A stretch of DNA of 64,000 bases from Oreocharis arfaki (GCA_013398015.1 VZRR01008201.1:182025-246024); one strand, 5' to 3'. Shown: positions 46,201-58,850, numbered from the stretch's first letter. A program made the numbers and translations. The notes: a model not told the origin generated them from the sequence alone.

Positions 46201-49200
46201 AGAAGAACCCGGAGACCTAACACACTGGTAAGGTAACCCACCTGCCCTCTCAATACTTTGGGATCAAAGGGCCTATCTAAAAATCTCCAGTTTACCAAGC
46301 ATAACTGGGAGCAAATGCAACTTTCCCTTCTTCAACACTATCTCCGTCTGTGCAGCCTATTTTGCATCAAAAGATCCATTTGAAAGTAGAGATCCCTTAG
46401 AGCTAAATATTCTAAACTGACAGAAGAATTTCTAGTGGCACACCAGCCTAGAGCCATATTTTTATGAGGACATCACTTTCTATTTCTAAGCTTCAGTATG
46501 CACTCATGCTTCCTCATTGCCAGGAGCCATGCCACATCAAGTTGCCTCCTCCCAGCTTTTATGTTTTTTTTTTATTTTTTCTTTAATGGAGTCCGGTTTT
46601 CTGCCTAACTTATGGCTATCTCCTTGACAAATTGTCAGACACCTATGTCACTAGGGCAAAGGTGTCCTGGTGCAGCATAAGCCAGAAAGGACATTGTAGG
46701 TGTCATTAAAAAAATATATGGGACAACCATTTGTAAATCTGATTAGTCTTGAAGGTTGGGAGAGATTTAAAACCACCCCAAAACCCAGACACAATATGCA
46801 GTATTTAGTTCTTAAGTATAAGATATGAACTCACCATAGAGAAGAGCTTTAAGTTCACGGGGCTGACCCTGAATTGCTTGGCACCTCACAGTGTTGCAGT
46901 GAAGGGAAGCTGTGCTGGACCCTTAGCACCAGCAGTGCTCTGCAGAGCTGCCCTTGGGTTGCAGTCACCTTGGGGCAAGGCTCTGGACTCTTTGTACGTC
47001 TTATTCAGCACTGAGCAGGCTGCTTGCACTCAAATAATCTGCCATGGCTTCAGTGTCTGGCTAGAGCCTGGCAAGTCACACTGCTGGGTTTTAAGAAACA
47101 ATAATGGACCCTCCTCAATTTTATGTCATGGGAAAACTCTGCTTTTACAGTAATGAAGCTATTTTTTTCCCTAATGAAAAGGCATCAAGGTTTAGCTGCT
47201 TCCTCACAGTGTCAGGGAGTTTAACATTTGCTAAAATATTCTCAAGGACTAGCACAGGACTTCAGTCTTAAAAATTCCACGTCCATCAAAGAAGGTAGGA
47301 ATTTTTATGTTAAAAGAAGAAAGATGTGCTGTTATAAGTCAGCAACTTAAAATGCCTTTATCTATACAGCCTGCAAGACATCTGCAGAACATTCAGCAAT
47401 TAAATATGCCCCCAGCTGAACAATAATGTTGCTGCTTGGTCTGCATATAAATTAAGAGTGAGTTAAGGGTGTGTGTTCAAGATGGGCTCTGTTATTGTCA
47501 ATATCCTGTGCCATAAGCTGCCCTTGAAATCACCCTGGAGTCTGCAAAGGGCACTTGTAAAGGTCCCAGTCACAGGTCTTCCCTTCTCACCCCAATAAAA
47601 GTGAGTGCAGATCCTCGATAGATGGATAAGCAGTAATCATTCATCATCTTAGATAGCTTAGATTTTCTCTCAGCCTGCCAGAATATCCCTGTTTGGAAGG
47701 GACAGAGGAAGAAGAAATAAAAAAAAGGCATGGAGTAATTGATCCAGATCCCTGCCTCATGTGAGTACCAAGCCAGGCTGGGAGTGTCTGGTGGCGCTCC
47801 CCTCCCACTACAGTACCAGGGTTTTCCCAGAGATGCCAGCATTTCTGGTGGCTGGTTTTTAGGCTGCTGAACGCTCCGTGGCTTTCCTTGCTTGGCAGTT
47901 TTGACTGGAGGGCCAACAGTCTGTGTTTACTCCTCGCAGCAAATGTCCTGTCCAGCTGTGGTTTGGAACTCCCAGGCGTGTGTATGTGCGTGTGTGTGAG
48001 AGTGTGCTGCAGGGGCTGAAAAAAGCCAGTCAGGGAGGCCCTGCTTTTCTTCCACTGCATCATTTCTGAGGGTGGCTAGAGGGTGTTGGCACACCTGGCT
48101 ACCCATCGAGACTTTACCATGAATCTGTTCTTTCTCTAGAGCCTTCTGTGTAAGAGTGCCAAAGTGTTTGAAAGATGTTAAGGTGTTTCTTGAAGATGCT
48201 GTATGACTCTAGTGAGGCAGACACCCTGGGGAAGGAGCTGTGGGTGCCCACTCATGGGGAGCAGCAACAGCTGCAGTTGCTCAAGGGACAGCAGCCCTCG
48301 CTCTGGTCGCTGGCCCATCTCCTCTGCCAGAAGTCACCCCTTGAAGGAGCAGAGGTAGTGAGACAGATGCCTGTCCGTGCCTCTGTGGGTCCTGTGGGTG
48401 CTGGAGCAATGGTGCACATCCATCCTGGTCCCCAGAAAAGCACAGGGAGTTGGATCAGAGAGGGCACTGGCACATGATGCTTTCTGGGACCATGTTTGGA
48501 GGAGAGACAGGGAGCTTGAGTGGAGAGCTGGGGACACACACATCTGCAGCAGCAGGAATGGGGTTTGTTAGAGCTCATCATTCAGCACCCCAAGGCATTA
48601 ACTTTTGCTATGACTTACACCGTCCTTATGACTGTAGCACCTTTCTGTTTACATTGAATTGCCTTGAGATTAAAACAAAAGATAAATTAAAAAAAAAATC
48701 ATTTAGCTTTTGCCCCTTGGGCCTCATTGTCCCACAGAGCAACAAAAGCCACATCTGTATCTGAGAAAGAGAAGCACTGGCTTGCTCATTGCTCCTGGTA
48801 GCAGCTTTGTGAGGATTACCTGGAGAGCACAAGAAAACATATAGCTACATGGTACAGCACCTCATATGTTAACTGGGCCCAGGCACATGTGGTTTAACAG
48901 TAAAAAAGCCAGCTGGAGGTCTTTCTTCTGAGCAGAGTTTTCCATGTCACTTCTCAGCAGGAGAGAGCTGCTTATTCTGTAGCTTGATTCTAATTTTAAC
49001 ACCATCTTTCTTTATAAGCACTGCAGAATATCTGTTTTCTTTCAGCAATTTTGTAACAACAAGTAGGTTGGTCCTATTCCTTGTCAGATTTTTTTTTTCT
49101 TATTATTTTTGTTCCTTTTTTTGGGTTATTTGAAAAGAAACCCTGAATTTTGCCTGGTACAAACATCACTTGACTTGTTAGAGGTGATATAATGGGGTAA

Positions 49201-49459
49201 AGAGACTTAAAGTGTGCAGGGAAACAATCATGTCTTGATAACCATATAATCTTCTGGGAGAAAGGTACAGAAATATCCAGAAGCGGTAAATATGATAAGG
49301 TATGCATAGGGCAACTCCAGACCATCAGCTAGGGACCCATAATGGAACATTGCCATCTTTAAAGGCATTTTTGTTTCTACAATTTTTATGACAGTTTTAT
49401 GGCAATTCTCTAACTACTGTACTTCACTGCTTCACAGTGATTCCTTTTTATCTCTTGAG
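46201..49459. other. non-coding stretch, no gene supported
   Basis: Short frames only. A block at 47330-47480 contains a SOX-like AACAAT core (47419-47424) and a POU-like TGCATATAAATTA (47442-47454) about 20 bases apart, which could be an enhancer. A palindromic TGACAA-A-TTGTCA near 46624 resembles paired TALE-homeodomain half-sites. GC rises somewhat from about 46860 to 48560. Confidence 0.5.
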
Positions 49460-49620
49460 ATTTTTCCAAGATGTTAGGATGTAATATATGGAGAGAAGAG
49501 CAATCATCTCATAGCAAGCTACACATAAAAGAGTCATATAATCAATTGTTCTGATGTCATAAAAGTCACAGTCCACTGATCTGATGTCACTGTGATGGAT
49601 TGGGAGTTTTAATGCTTCAT
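49460..49620. promoter_or_regulatory. candidate element with paired CRE-like sites
   Basis: TCTGATGTCA occurs twice as an exact direct repeat (49550-49559 and 49580-49589). TGATGTCA differs from a CRE (TGACGTCA) by one CpG-to-TpG change. An AP-1-like GAGTCATA lies just upstream. There is no coding frame. Confidence 0.33.
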
Positions 49621-49654
49621 TTATGGTGTTTAAAAAAAAAGTGGGAATGGGTGG

Positions 49655-50845
49655 TTATGTCAAAACACATGCCATTCTTAATGTGGCATTAACAGAGCTA
49701 AATGGGATGCAGTGATATTTATTTATTTGACCGCAGAAGTGTGAGCCAAGATCAGTGTTAACAGCATAAATGTGACTACTTCTGTGTGCTTTCAGAAACC
49801 AGTGGGCAAGAGCCAGGAGCAATGAGTATTTACTCCAGCTGAGGATCTCCTCCAATGTTATAATTAATAATAAGGGAAGTAAGGGCTCTGCCATGATTTT
49901 GCCACAGGTCAGGGGCACATGGCTGTGGTATCCAAGGAGAAGCCTGGGAGGCTGTGGCTGGTGGTATTGCAGTCTGCTGCTGCTTCCCACGTGCTTTGAC
50001 AAAGGAAATACCTCTAGCTCGCCCTTCCCTTGCTTACAGTAACCAGAGGAAGAGGAGTGGAGGCTGGAACAAAGGTCTGTGAGTGTTGCCATGGATAGAA
50101 CTGAATGGACACAGCAGTCACACAGAGGTGGCTCTGCTCCCTTCACCATGGCCCACAGCCAGGGAAAGCTGCTTGAAGGGAAATGTAGCATGGCCCTTAC
50201 TTTCCAAGTGAGACAGTGCAAGATGGGTCATGTGGGGCCATAGGATTCAACGCATCCATACATCACATACTCTTAGGATTTAGGATTGGAAAACTGTCCT
50301 CTTTCAGTGTTTGCACTCCTGAGGCAGTAGGTCGTTCAGAGGGGCATGGACTGGCACCAATTTTGTGGTCACTGTGTGGTGAGGAGAGGGAGTATATTAC
50401 TTTTACGATGGAGGAGCTTGAGGCTGGCATTTCCCATCCTGGCAGTCAGCCACAACCCTCTACTAAAACACATCAGGTGGCTGTTTCTGCTCAAACTTTT
50501 ATTGGGCTGGTCTTGAAAGTGTCACTGACAGGTTTCAGGGTCTGTGTGTGCTGGGGACATGGACAGGTCATGAATCCCAGGAACTGCCCTGGACTCGCAG
50601 GACTTGGTTTAATTTTGACTCTTGCTAAGAAGCTTTTATTTGCAACCGAGAGGACTGCAAAAATGAAGTTACTCCTTATCAAAAACCACAGCTGGGAAAT
50701 CACCACATACGTGGGTGTTATGCATAACAGCACTACTGCCTCAGTTTGTGATGGGCACACGAGCTTTTGCACCTGGCCAGGTGTACGTCTGGAAAAAAAT
50801 AAGTCAATCTCGTGCAACATTCTTGCTCGTCCTGGCTGCAGTTAA
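49655..50845. other. two long divergent frames, probably non-coding
   Basis: A 188-codon minus-strand frame (49655-50221) and a 209-codon plus-strand frame (50216-50845) overlap by six bases at their starts and are the longest frames outside the CpG islands. Neither has a domain, a signal peptide or a resemblance that I recognise. The composition looks like translated non-coding DNA (scattered C, W, H; no low-complexity or motif structure). Stop codons are scarce because the local GC is near 47-50%. I do not call genes. Confidence 0.3.
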
Positions 50846-53159
50846 AAGATGATTTTGTGACATTGCCAGACAGAGATGTTATCACTCTTCTGCCAGTGTT
50901 GTTCTCAGCTCCTGCCTCCCTCCCCTCACGTCCACTTTCTCCAGTCTCCTCTCTGCTTTCTCTCCTTTGCCCATAAAGTCCCCTCAGCACAGCTGGACAC
51001 AGTGCCCCTAGAAGCATTTCAAGCAGGGTCTCCAGGGCATGTCAGCCTGCAGAGGACTTGTGGGCTCACAAGCGGGTAGCACTGGGCTTCCCTCTGCAGT
51101 GGGATGGTGCCCGCTTAGTGCCCAGTGGTGGCCAGAATGGGAACACAAGAGCTCACTTGCAGAGAGGGATCCTCTGACTTCACTTGGAAACCTAGTGTGG
51201 GTTCTCTGGACAAAAGTGAAGCACTTTACCTTTGTGTTCTTGCGCTTCTGAGGCTTGGGAGCAGGACTTTCTTTGCCACCAGAAACCCCTAACAGAACCA
51301 CTGCCCTGTGCTGGTCTGCATCTTCCCCCTTATCCAGCTTATTTTCTCCTCCTCAGACACAAAGTTGGAAAAGAATCCAAGGGATCCATTCCAGATATCT
51401 GTACTAGTGCGTATTTTTTTCACCATCATTTTTGAAGTATCACACAGTACCCTTCCTTCACGTTGAAAGCAGAGTAAGAGAACTCCAATTTCATGCCCTC
51501 AGGCCTGAATAAAAGAATAAAAACAACACAACATTTGCATCTGTTTAGCAAGCTCTGTTCTAGAAGTCTCCATGCAGGAAAAAAATGGGGGGAAAAGCCC
51601 CATCATTTCAGGTGACATGGAGCTGTTCAGAGAGTACTGTGGAAAGGAAAGGCACAGAAGAAAATTATTGTCATAAATGACCTAAGAATTCATGGCCTTA
51701 TGATTGCAAACACAAAGTCTAAAAGGGTTACATTCTCTTGCTTCTCTGCCTACCCCCGATATCAATGAACATCAGCTAAAGGTGGCTGAAGAACCAATTT
51801 CATGCATCTACTGTAGAAGGAAATGAACTGAGCCAAGGGCAAAAATAAAATTATACAAATGTTATTATAGACTAGCCTGCTTCTGTCCTAGTTTAATTCA
51901 AATTTCAGTGCTGCAGGCTTTGCTGCTGGCAGTAGCCTTCCTGAATAAATCAACATTTGCTTACATCTAAATTATTAGAGAAACATGTGACTTTGTTTAT
52001 TGTATAAATTATACGCAAGGTTAAAGCATTAACTGTTCAACGGGCTTTGTGCAGCCACACAATCGCTCCCATCCCCCCCAAACCTTTCTCCCCCAACACT
52101 GTTTTGAGGATGAGCCATCCAGGGCGGGCTTGGTTGGGGCTGCCTGGCAGGAGTGCAGCTAAAGGCATCATTTTAGGGCCCTTCCTTTCATTGTGCTGCC
52201 CCGGGGGAAATCACTCACTGCCATGCAGAGCATGCAGCGTAAAGCACCCTTGTGCTGACTGGGTAGCGCTTCAGACCTACTTTGCAGCACTGTTTATAGG
52301 TGCAGAAGGTGAAGGGGAGAGAGGCCTTCAGTTCCTAGGCAAGTTTACAGGCAGAAGGAAGGAATCTGCTGCTTCCAGGATGGTTGTCATGGGTGGTGGG
52401 GTCCACTCTGCCACAGCCTGGCTCCACAGCGGGTTCCTGGCTGGAGCCACGGCAGCCCAGCGTCTGGGACCACAGCAGCTCTGGGGCTCCAACGAGCTTG
52501 TGTGTCACAATTCCCAGAGTCTCTGTGGGTTTTCCAAGCTTCATGGTGACAGCTGCTGAAGTTCAGCTGGGAAGGTGCTCATCAAGCAAACAAAGCTGCT
52601 CTGCTGCCTTCACCACGCATGTCCCAGCCCTGAGGGAGTCAGGGGCTGCTGGGGCAGCCAGAGCCCCATCCCCTGGCTGCCAGCTCTGTGTCTGTGTAGT
52701 GACAACTGGTATGGCCCCTCCCAGCTGGACTCGCTTTCCGTAGCTGCTTTCCTTGCTGCTCCTCGGAGAGTAGAAGCAGCACTTTGCTTCCCTTGGGAAT
52801 ACAGTCCTGTTGCTCAGGAAAGCCCTGCTGCAACAGTCCTCAGCACTGCAGCAGTGTAACTTCTAACTGCAGTATCTGCGATTATTGCTGCAAAGTGTTG
52901 AAGGATCCTCTTTTTAAAAGAAAGCAAGCAAAAAACCCAAAGGAGCCCTTCTTCCTCAAAGCCAGTAATGTCTCACAGGCCGGTTGGTATGGTGCTTTTT
53001 GTCACGAGTGTATCACCACACAGCAGCTGTGTAAATATTTTCCACAAAGGTATCAGATGCCACTAGCTCGGGGTCTAGGACATGGAATCCAAATATATGT
53101 CTCCTGGGTTCCTGCTCTGAAATACTACCAGGATGTTTCTGTGGCCAGACTGAACTGAA
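50846..53159. other. GC-richer non-coding stretch
   Basis: GC is close to 50% with several 60-170-codon frames (for example 52047-52559), all unrecognisable. I see no CpG island, repeat or splice-supported exon. The block at 51950-52050 (TTTGTTTATTGTATAAATTA) is AT-rich and resembles a forkhead-type site cluster. Confidence 0.45.
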
Positions 53160-53560
53160 TATTTTGTTCACATTTCATTTACCCTTACAAATTAATATAT
53201 ACTTTCAATGCTGTTAAAGGGCCATTGAACAGAGCTGTAGTTTTATATTCAGCAACAGGATGTAATTTCCCTATCAATAAAATTGTTTGTTTTTCTCTGC
53301 ACTCGATTATTATGGAAATTTCACAGTTTCTCATCTACAGTGATGTCTAGTGAAATGAGCAGGCCATTTATGTGGAATTTTTTTCAAGTGTCCTTACTCT
53401 TTTCTATTTATGCTAATGTTATTTCATGCTAATAGCAGACTGTATTTTGCTTTGATACTATTAAAACCTGGCTGGCTTGAGTAAAAGGAGCATTTTTATA
53501 ATGCTTTCTGGAAATGATCTGACACAGTAAAATCATCTCCATTACAAGTGTGGTTTCAGA
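53160..53560. promoter_or_regulatory. candidate conserved non-coding element with octamer-like pair
   Basis: A repeat-free 400-base block with two exact ATGCTAAT words (53410-53417 and 53426-53433), 16 bases apart, close to the POU octamer. It also has ATCAATAAAATTG and ACTCGATTATTATGG words. This is one of the more enhancer-like blocks in the window by motif content. Conservation is untested. Confidence 0.38.
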
Positions 53561-53639
53561 GGAGACTCTGTTTCCCTGCACTTCAATCCAAAAAGTGAGA
53601 AATCCTTTAGACATAAATTAATTTCACTGACTCCTTTTC

Positions 53640-53830
53640 CTATTTTTATTCTTTGTAAATGATAACTTACTGTGTAATTTAGCTATGCTGCAAGGAGCTC
53701 TTCTTCCAAGAGGGATTCGGGAAGCATATATTGTTTATCTCAGCCTGTGAACATGAGGTTTACAAATCCCATTACCAAATAATGGGATTGGAATTCCTAT
53801 TTCAATTTTTATGCATCCTTTTGCAAAAAT
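53640..53830. promoter_or_regulatory. candidate conserved non-coding element with perfect inverted repeat
   Basis: Contains AATCCCATTA-CCAAA-TAATGGGATT (53765-53789) plus TATTGTTTATCTC (forkhead/GATA-like) near 53730. It is AT-rich and complex, with no frame of note. Confidence 0.35.
53765..53789. repeat. 10-bp perfect inverted repeat, 5-base spacer
   Basis: AATCCCATTA (53765-53774) and TAATGGGATT (53780-53789) are exact reverse complements around CCAAA. Confidence 0.95.
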
Positions 53831-56800
53831 GTGACCTCCTTCTCCATCCTGAAGAGCTGAGATCTTCCTTCTCCATTAGACGGGGCTCTGCATCATTATA
53901 ACCTGTCCTGGCTTGCTTCCTGAGTATTGCCTGAGTAAAAATCGGTGGGATATTTAACCAGGAGGAATTAATTTTCAGCCTGAAATAGAAGCTAAATAGA
54001 ACTCCTGCTCCTTCGCCTGAAATTTATATCAGACCTGCGAGAGGGGACTCACTGATTGAGAAGATTCAGGCCAGAAAATGTAAGCAATATTTAGGCATTT
54101 TTAATGACAGAGTTATTCTGTCTTCTCTTCAGTTTGCTCATGCCTTCGGAGCCTCCTACCCCAGTGGCACTGAAAAAGTGCTGAGCAAGACAAGTTCAGG
54201 TTCCCCACATGCACCCCACCAGGGAAAGGTTCCCATGAATCCCATGGCAGTTTTGGGAGAGATGTGAGAATGAAAGCTGACTCTTCCTTGGCCTTATGCT
54301 GCTGCCTCCAAGCTTGTACACCAGGGATAAAAATCTGGTGCAGCCACATCTTCCCTCGGTTGGAAAATTTGCCTCATCTGACTGACAAGCCTGAGCACCG
54401 AGGTCAGCTGGGAGGCCTGGCGGAACAGAAGGCTGTAATGAAGACATTTTCTCTCTCCTGGCTGACCTCCTACAGCCGACAGATTTGAATAGCCTCTTCT
54501 CCAGCTGACAGAATGAAATACAGGCTAGCAGAGATCAAAAGCACTTACCATTTATCTACCTAGTTATTCATAAAGTCCCCCATCACCATGGTATCTGAAA
54601 GCCTCCACTGATCTGGGGAGAGTTCCCCGGGGCCAAGAGCCTCCAGTGCTTCCTCACAGCAATCAAAATTGCTTCCTGAGGGTTGGTTTGTTTTTCTCCC
54701 TTCTTTGTCCTGCTCGTAATTTTTATCCATTACTGCAGATCATCATGGGGATTAAAGGGAAGATTGAATCAACTGGGCAAAGGCTTTTACTGAATTTGCA
54801 TACACTCTCATCCAGCTCCAGTAGTCTAGCTTCTGATCAAAAGATTTATTGTAACAGTAAAAAAGTGGCTGAGGAGAGGAATTAAAAGTTCACAGCCACA
54901 AAGTCCTATCTGAGGGGAAATTAACAGAGACAAGACAACCATTTTGAGGCCAAGACCATGTGTGTTTTACACACTGAAAAGACAGGTAAATGTGTGGCTG
55001 AACTATTTTTACAAAAAGGTACAGATTTTTCTGGTGGGAGTTTTCTCCTTGCAATTTGCACAGTGCTTTGACTGTCGGTCATGCAAAGCAAATAGCTCAA
55101 TGTTGTTAGAGAGGAAAAAAAGGATAAATATGAAAACAAAAAAGAGCATTTATTTGAAAACGTTCCTCTAATTTTTACACTAATCTGATGATTTCTCAAA
55201 ATCTAATTAGTGATTACTGAACCTTTACCTCTGACATTACTAAAATTCCGTGGCATGGATTTTTCCAAGCAGAGACTCCATCCTTACACCAAAGCAAATA
55301 TATATCTTTGGTATCTGATATCAAAAGCCAAACAACAGGCAGGTTTGGCTCTTGATTTTCATCTGTAGTCTGTTCTTCTTTCTGTAGCCTTAAAATCTAA
55401 ACTAAAAACTTACCCCAGGACTACAAAATGGTTGTCAGGTAAGATGAACTGATTAACAGCCTACTCTTCCTTGACATTGGTGTTGCCCATTTTTTTTTAA
55501 GACTGAAAACAAGTTTTTTAATTGATCTTTGCTCTGCTCTCTGCTTGTCAGCATCACTCTTCCACTTCCCATTGCTGCTACGAGACCAAATCCTTCATTT
55601 TTTGAGAGGTGCTGGGATGCTTCAGTGACAAATATCCTGCAGTTTCTATTAACAAACTATGAAAAAATTTAGTCATGGGATGCCAGTGTTTTCTTCTTCG
55701 GATTCATATTAAACAATCAGTGATTTATTAAGAGCTTGTTAATTAGTAATGTGGCAAACTTGATGATTAAAAAGAAACCCAAAGCAACAGAGAGGAGAAC
55801 CTCTACTGGATTATCTTATGGAAAATGCAATCAGGCCGTAAAAGCAAGCTAAAAATAAAACTAATACCTTCTTCATTGACCTCAGGCAGTTGCAATTGGA
55901 TAAAACACTCTTCAGTTTGTTCCCAGCAGTTTTGTGCAGTGTTGCTCCATGATAGGACTAGCAAGTGTATTCTGCTTGGAGGAAGATTCATCTTGGCTGA
56001 GTGTGTGGGAATTTTGAGCTCAAGTGAAGCCTTAGAAGAATCATATTTCAGGCACCTATAAGTTTATAAACACAGATGCAGAGAGAAGTGGTTGCTGCCA
56101 GAGAAGTACCTACTTACCCCTTTATTTAAATATCTGAATGGCATGAGCTATGGTACAGGTCATTTATGTGACAGGGCAGAAAAACCTGGTTTAAAATAAA
56201 TCTGTTCTTTATTGCCCAGGTGACAGGCATCCCTTTATTTTGTAATCTGGCTCTGTTGGAAACTGCAGTAGAGGAGCTCCATTTTGGTGAACATGCTTGT
56301 GTTTCTATAACAGAATTTGCTTTGTCATTACAAGTATATTAAACTCTTCAAAGTTTACACCAGACTTTACCAGAACAACTGCAGTAATACATAGTAGTAT
56401 AAAACTATACTACAGTATATAGTATGTTATGCTCTATGTTATGCTAATCTACTATACTACCACACTGTTGTATAAAACTATACACATCTGCCAAGGAAAT
56501 AAATCTAATGTCTGGTGAAGCATCCTTTGCTGGTTTATATGATAATCTTTAGCCTCACAGTTATTAGTTTACAAAATTCAGTGTTTCCTAGTGGGGCTTC
56601 CACTAGCTATTGCTAATTAACCAAATTCTGCCATTTGTGTAAAAGTTATTGGAATGTATTCTGAGCAATAAGCTCTTCTGCCCACATGGGATATATAAAT
56701 CGGGCACAGGGCAGTGCAAATGGTATTGAGCTCCAGTGTCCTGTATGTATAAACAGTCTTCATTTTTTGGTTAGGAGCATAATGTTCTATCACATGAGAA

Positions 56801-58742
56801 ACCTGGGCTGTGGTGTTAACCTCACCTAGCTCAGAGTTTAGGAGCATCGTAGAGGTGATACTTTCAGCCTTGGGGGGATAATGTATCATACTTGAGCACC
56901 TTGTTCACAGCAGTGCTGCAGTCCTGAAATAGGCTATCATCACTCCTCGGAGCTGATGGCTTTCTGCTGCAAGGTAGCAGTGTCACCTAATACTGTGAGG
57001 GGAGGAGATGAAGGTGTGGAAGGACAGAATTTAATGAGGAACAATACTTTGCAGCAGTGCTTTGAATGCCTCAGGCTTGGTGTCCCAGCAAGCTCTGGGT
57101 AAGTGAGGACAGGCACAAATAGCTTGGACTTTCACATTAAGAAAAATAAAGAAATGTTTATCTTACATTTAATTTATGAATGTTTAGCTTACGATTATGT
57201 GAGGATCATTCAGGGAGCTTTACTTTTTCAGAGAGTGTCTGCAGTGATGGTTTCAGTGCTATGCAATTACACACAAGAAGCCCTAAAGCAGGTTTTTACT
57301 TCAGCTGGCATACAAACCTAACCCCTGCCTTGCCCAGGACAGATGAGACCAAGTGACAGTGCCATGAAGTTTCCAGTTCTCTGCTATTCTCTGTCCAAGG
57401 GAATTCAACCTCCTCTCTCACCCCCAGCTGCAGCGAGCCCCAAGGACAAGGGTTTTTGGATTGTCTCTTCCCGCTTGCTTGAGTCCTTCATATAAGGTCA
57501 GTTCCAGCTGTGGAAAGGACCAGCTCCTTTTCTGACAACTGTTAGAAAAAGAGTCCCATGACCCACTTGAGACACGATTCCAGGCAATGAACCCCAAACA
57601 TATGTTAACTCTGTCTTACAAGAGATTAAATACCTCAGCCCCTGAAAGAGGCAAAACTGAAGATACACCCCTTTGCCCGCAGTTTCGTGTCGTGTTGCAT
57701 CTGTGTTTTGGCCTCTGTTATGTGATGCCCGATCTTTTGTCAAGCACTGTGTAGTGTCTTTTGACAGAATCTTTTGTAGTGACCAGACACTCAAAAGTTA
57801 GCCAGTAGCAAATGGCATGACTCCGCCCAAAGAAATTCTAGATAATTTTTGTGCCTTTAAGATGTAGACTTTGAAGCAGTCCTTAAGTCCATGTTAAGAA
57901 ATTGGTTCAGCATTGACAGAGAAGTGTGGTACCTGATGTGCCAGTACTGCAAGCTCAGGCATGATGCTGCAGTGACACAAACACAGCTTTCAGGCAAGTG
58001 ACTTCCAGCAGGGAACCATGTCTGGCCCACTGATGACTCCATCATTTCAGTGGGGGTTTCAGGTGTTCAGTCTTAGCTGGTAAAAATGACAAAATTTGAA
58101 TCCCAAACATTATGACTATGAGAGCAAATGGTTGCATGGCTTTTATGACTGCATTAAGGGCTTGGCAACACTTTTCCAGAGACGTAAATCTAAAACTAAT
58201 GGAAGTAGAGGCCAAGTCTAGACATCTCCTTTCTTGTTGTAGCTACAGAGTTCCTGAGATGACCACAGGATAGACATATCAGGGATGAAGGCATGTATCA
58301 GAAGCACAGTAGGTAGGTGTGGTTAGGAAACAGAATACGTGTGCAAGAGTAGTCTTGTACCTGCTGCTGGTGCTGCAGAGTGAAGCTGTAGGTGCGTGTT
58401 CTTCATGCACTGAACAGCCCTGGATGAAGGTGTTCCTGTCCTAGTTGCTGGAAGTTATCACTGCTGCCAGAAGACATGATCCAGTGAGAGCTCCTGGGCA
58501 AGGCAGCTGGGTGAGGTTACACAGATGAGGAAGGCAATTTTTCTAACTATCTGGCTTGAAGCAGATAAGGAAGGGCTTGTGTGCCCTTTTCTTGGCAGAG
58601 CTGAGGTGACAACGCTTTCTGGTAGGGGCATGGTAACCCCCAATTAGGAATGATAGTCTTTGACAGGCACAGCTGTTTGTAGAAGCCATGACCTACTATG
58701 AAAACTTCAACTGTCACTTGAAAATTAGCTAGACAATGGCAA
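53831..58742. other. gene-desert-like stretch, no gene supported
   Basis: No exon or named repeat. It holds a perfect POU octamer ATTTGCAT at 54794-54801, a homeodomain-rich block at 55640-55800 (GTTAATTAGTAATG near 55738), and the palindrome cluster at 56391-56486. Confidence 0.5.
56391..56486. repeat. AT-rich cluster of inverted and direct repeats
   Basis: GTAGTATA-AAAC-TATACTAC (56394-56413) is a perfect 8-bp hairpin. TATAAAACTATAC recurs near 56471. TATGTTATGCT-like words repeat near 56422-56445. The cluster is built from TAGTATA/TATACTA variants. Confidence 0.8.
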
Positions 58743-58850
58743 ACAATATTTACAGATGGGGAAAATCTGGCACTAGAGGCATTAAAGGGCTTGGCACACT
58801 GTACTGTAGCAGCCACAGGGTTGCAGGACTCTTGGCTCGCATCTTCCTCC
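58743..58850 (-). mobile_element. probable ancient MIR/CORE-type SINE, antisense
   Basis: The plus strand shows TATTTACAGATGGGGAAAAT (58749-58768), GGCACTAGAGGCATTAAAGG (58771-58790) with GCTTGGCACA, then a GTAGCAGCCACAGGGTTGCA block and GGACTCTTGG. The antisense MIR order is TTTTACAGATGGGGAAACTG, GGCACAGAGAGGTTAAG, GACTTGCCCA, GGCAGAGCCAGGATT and GGACTCCTG. Confidence 0.6.

Noticed and set aside
52047..52559. 170-codon plus-strand frame
   Set aside because: No domain, GC near 50% lowers stop frequency, and overlapping frames of similar quality exist on the other strand.
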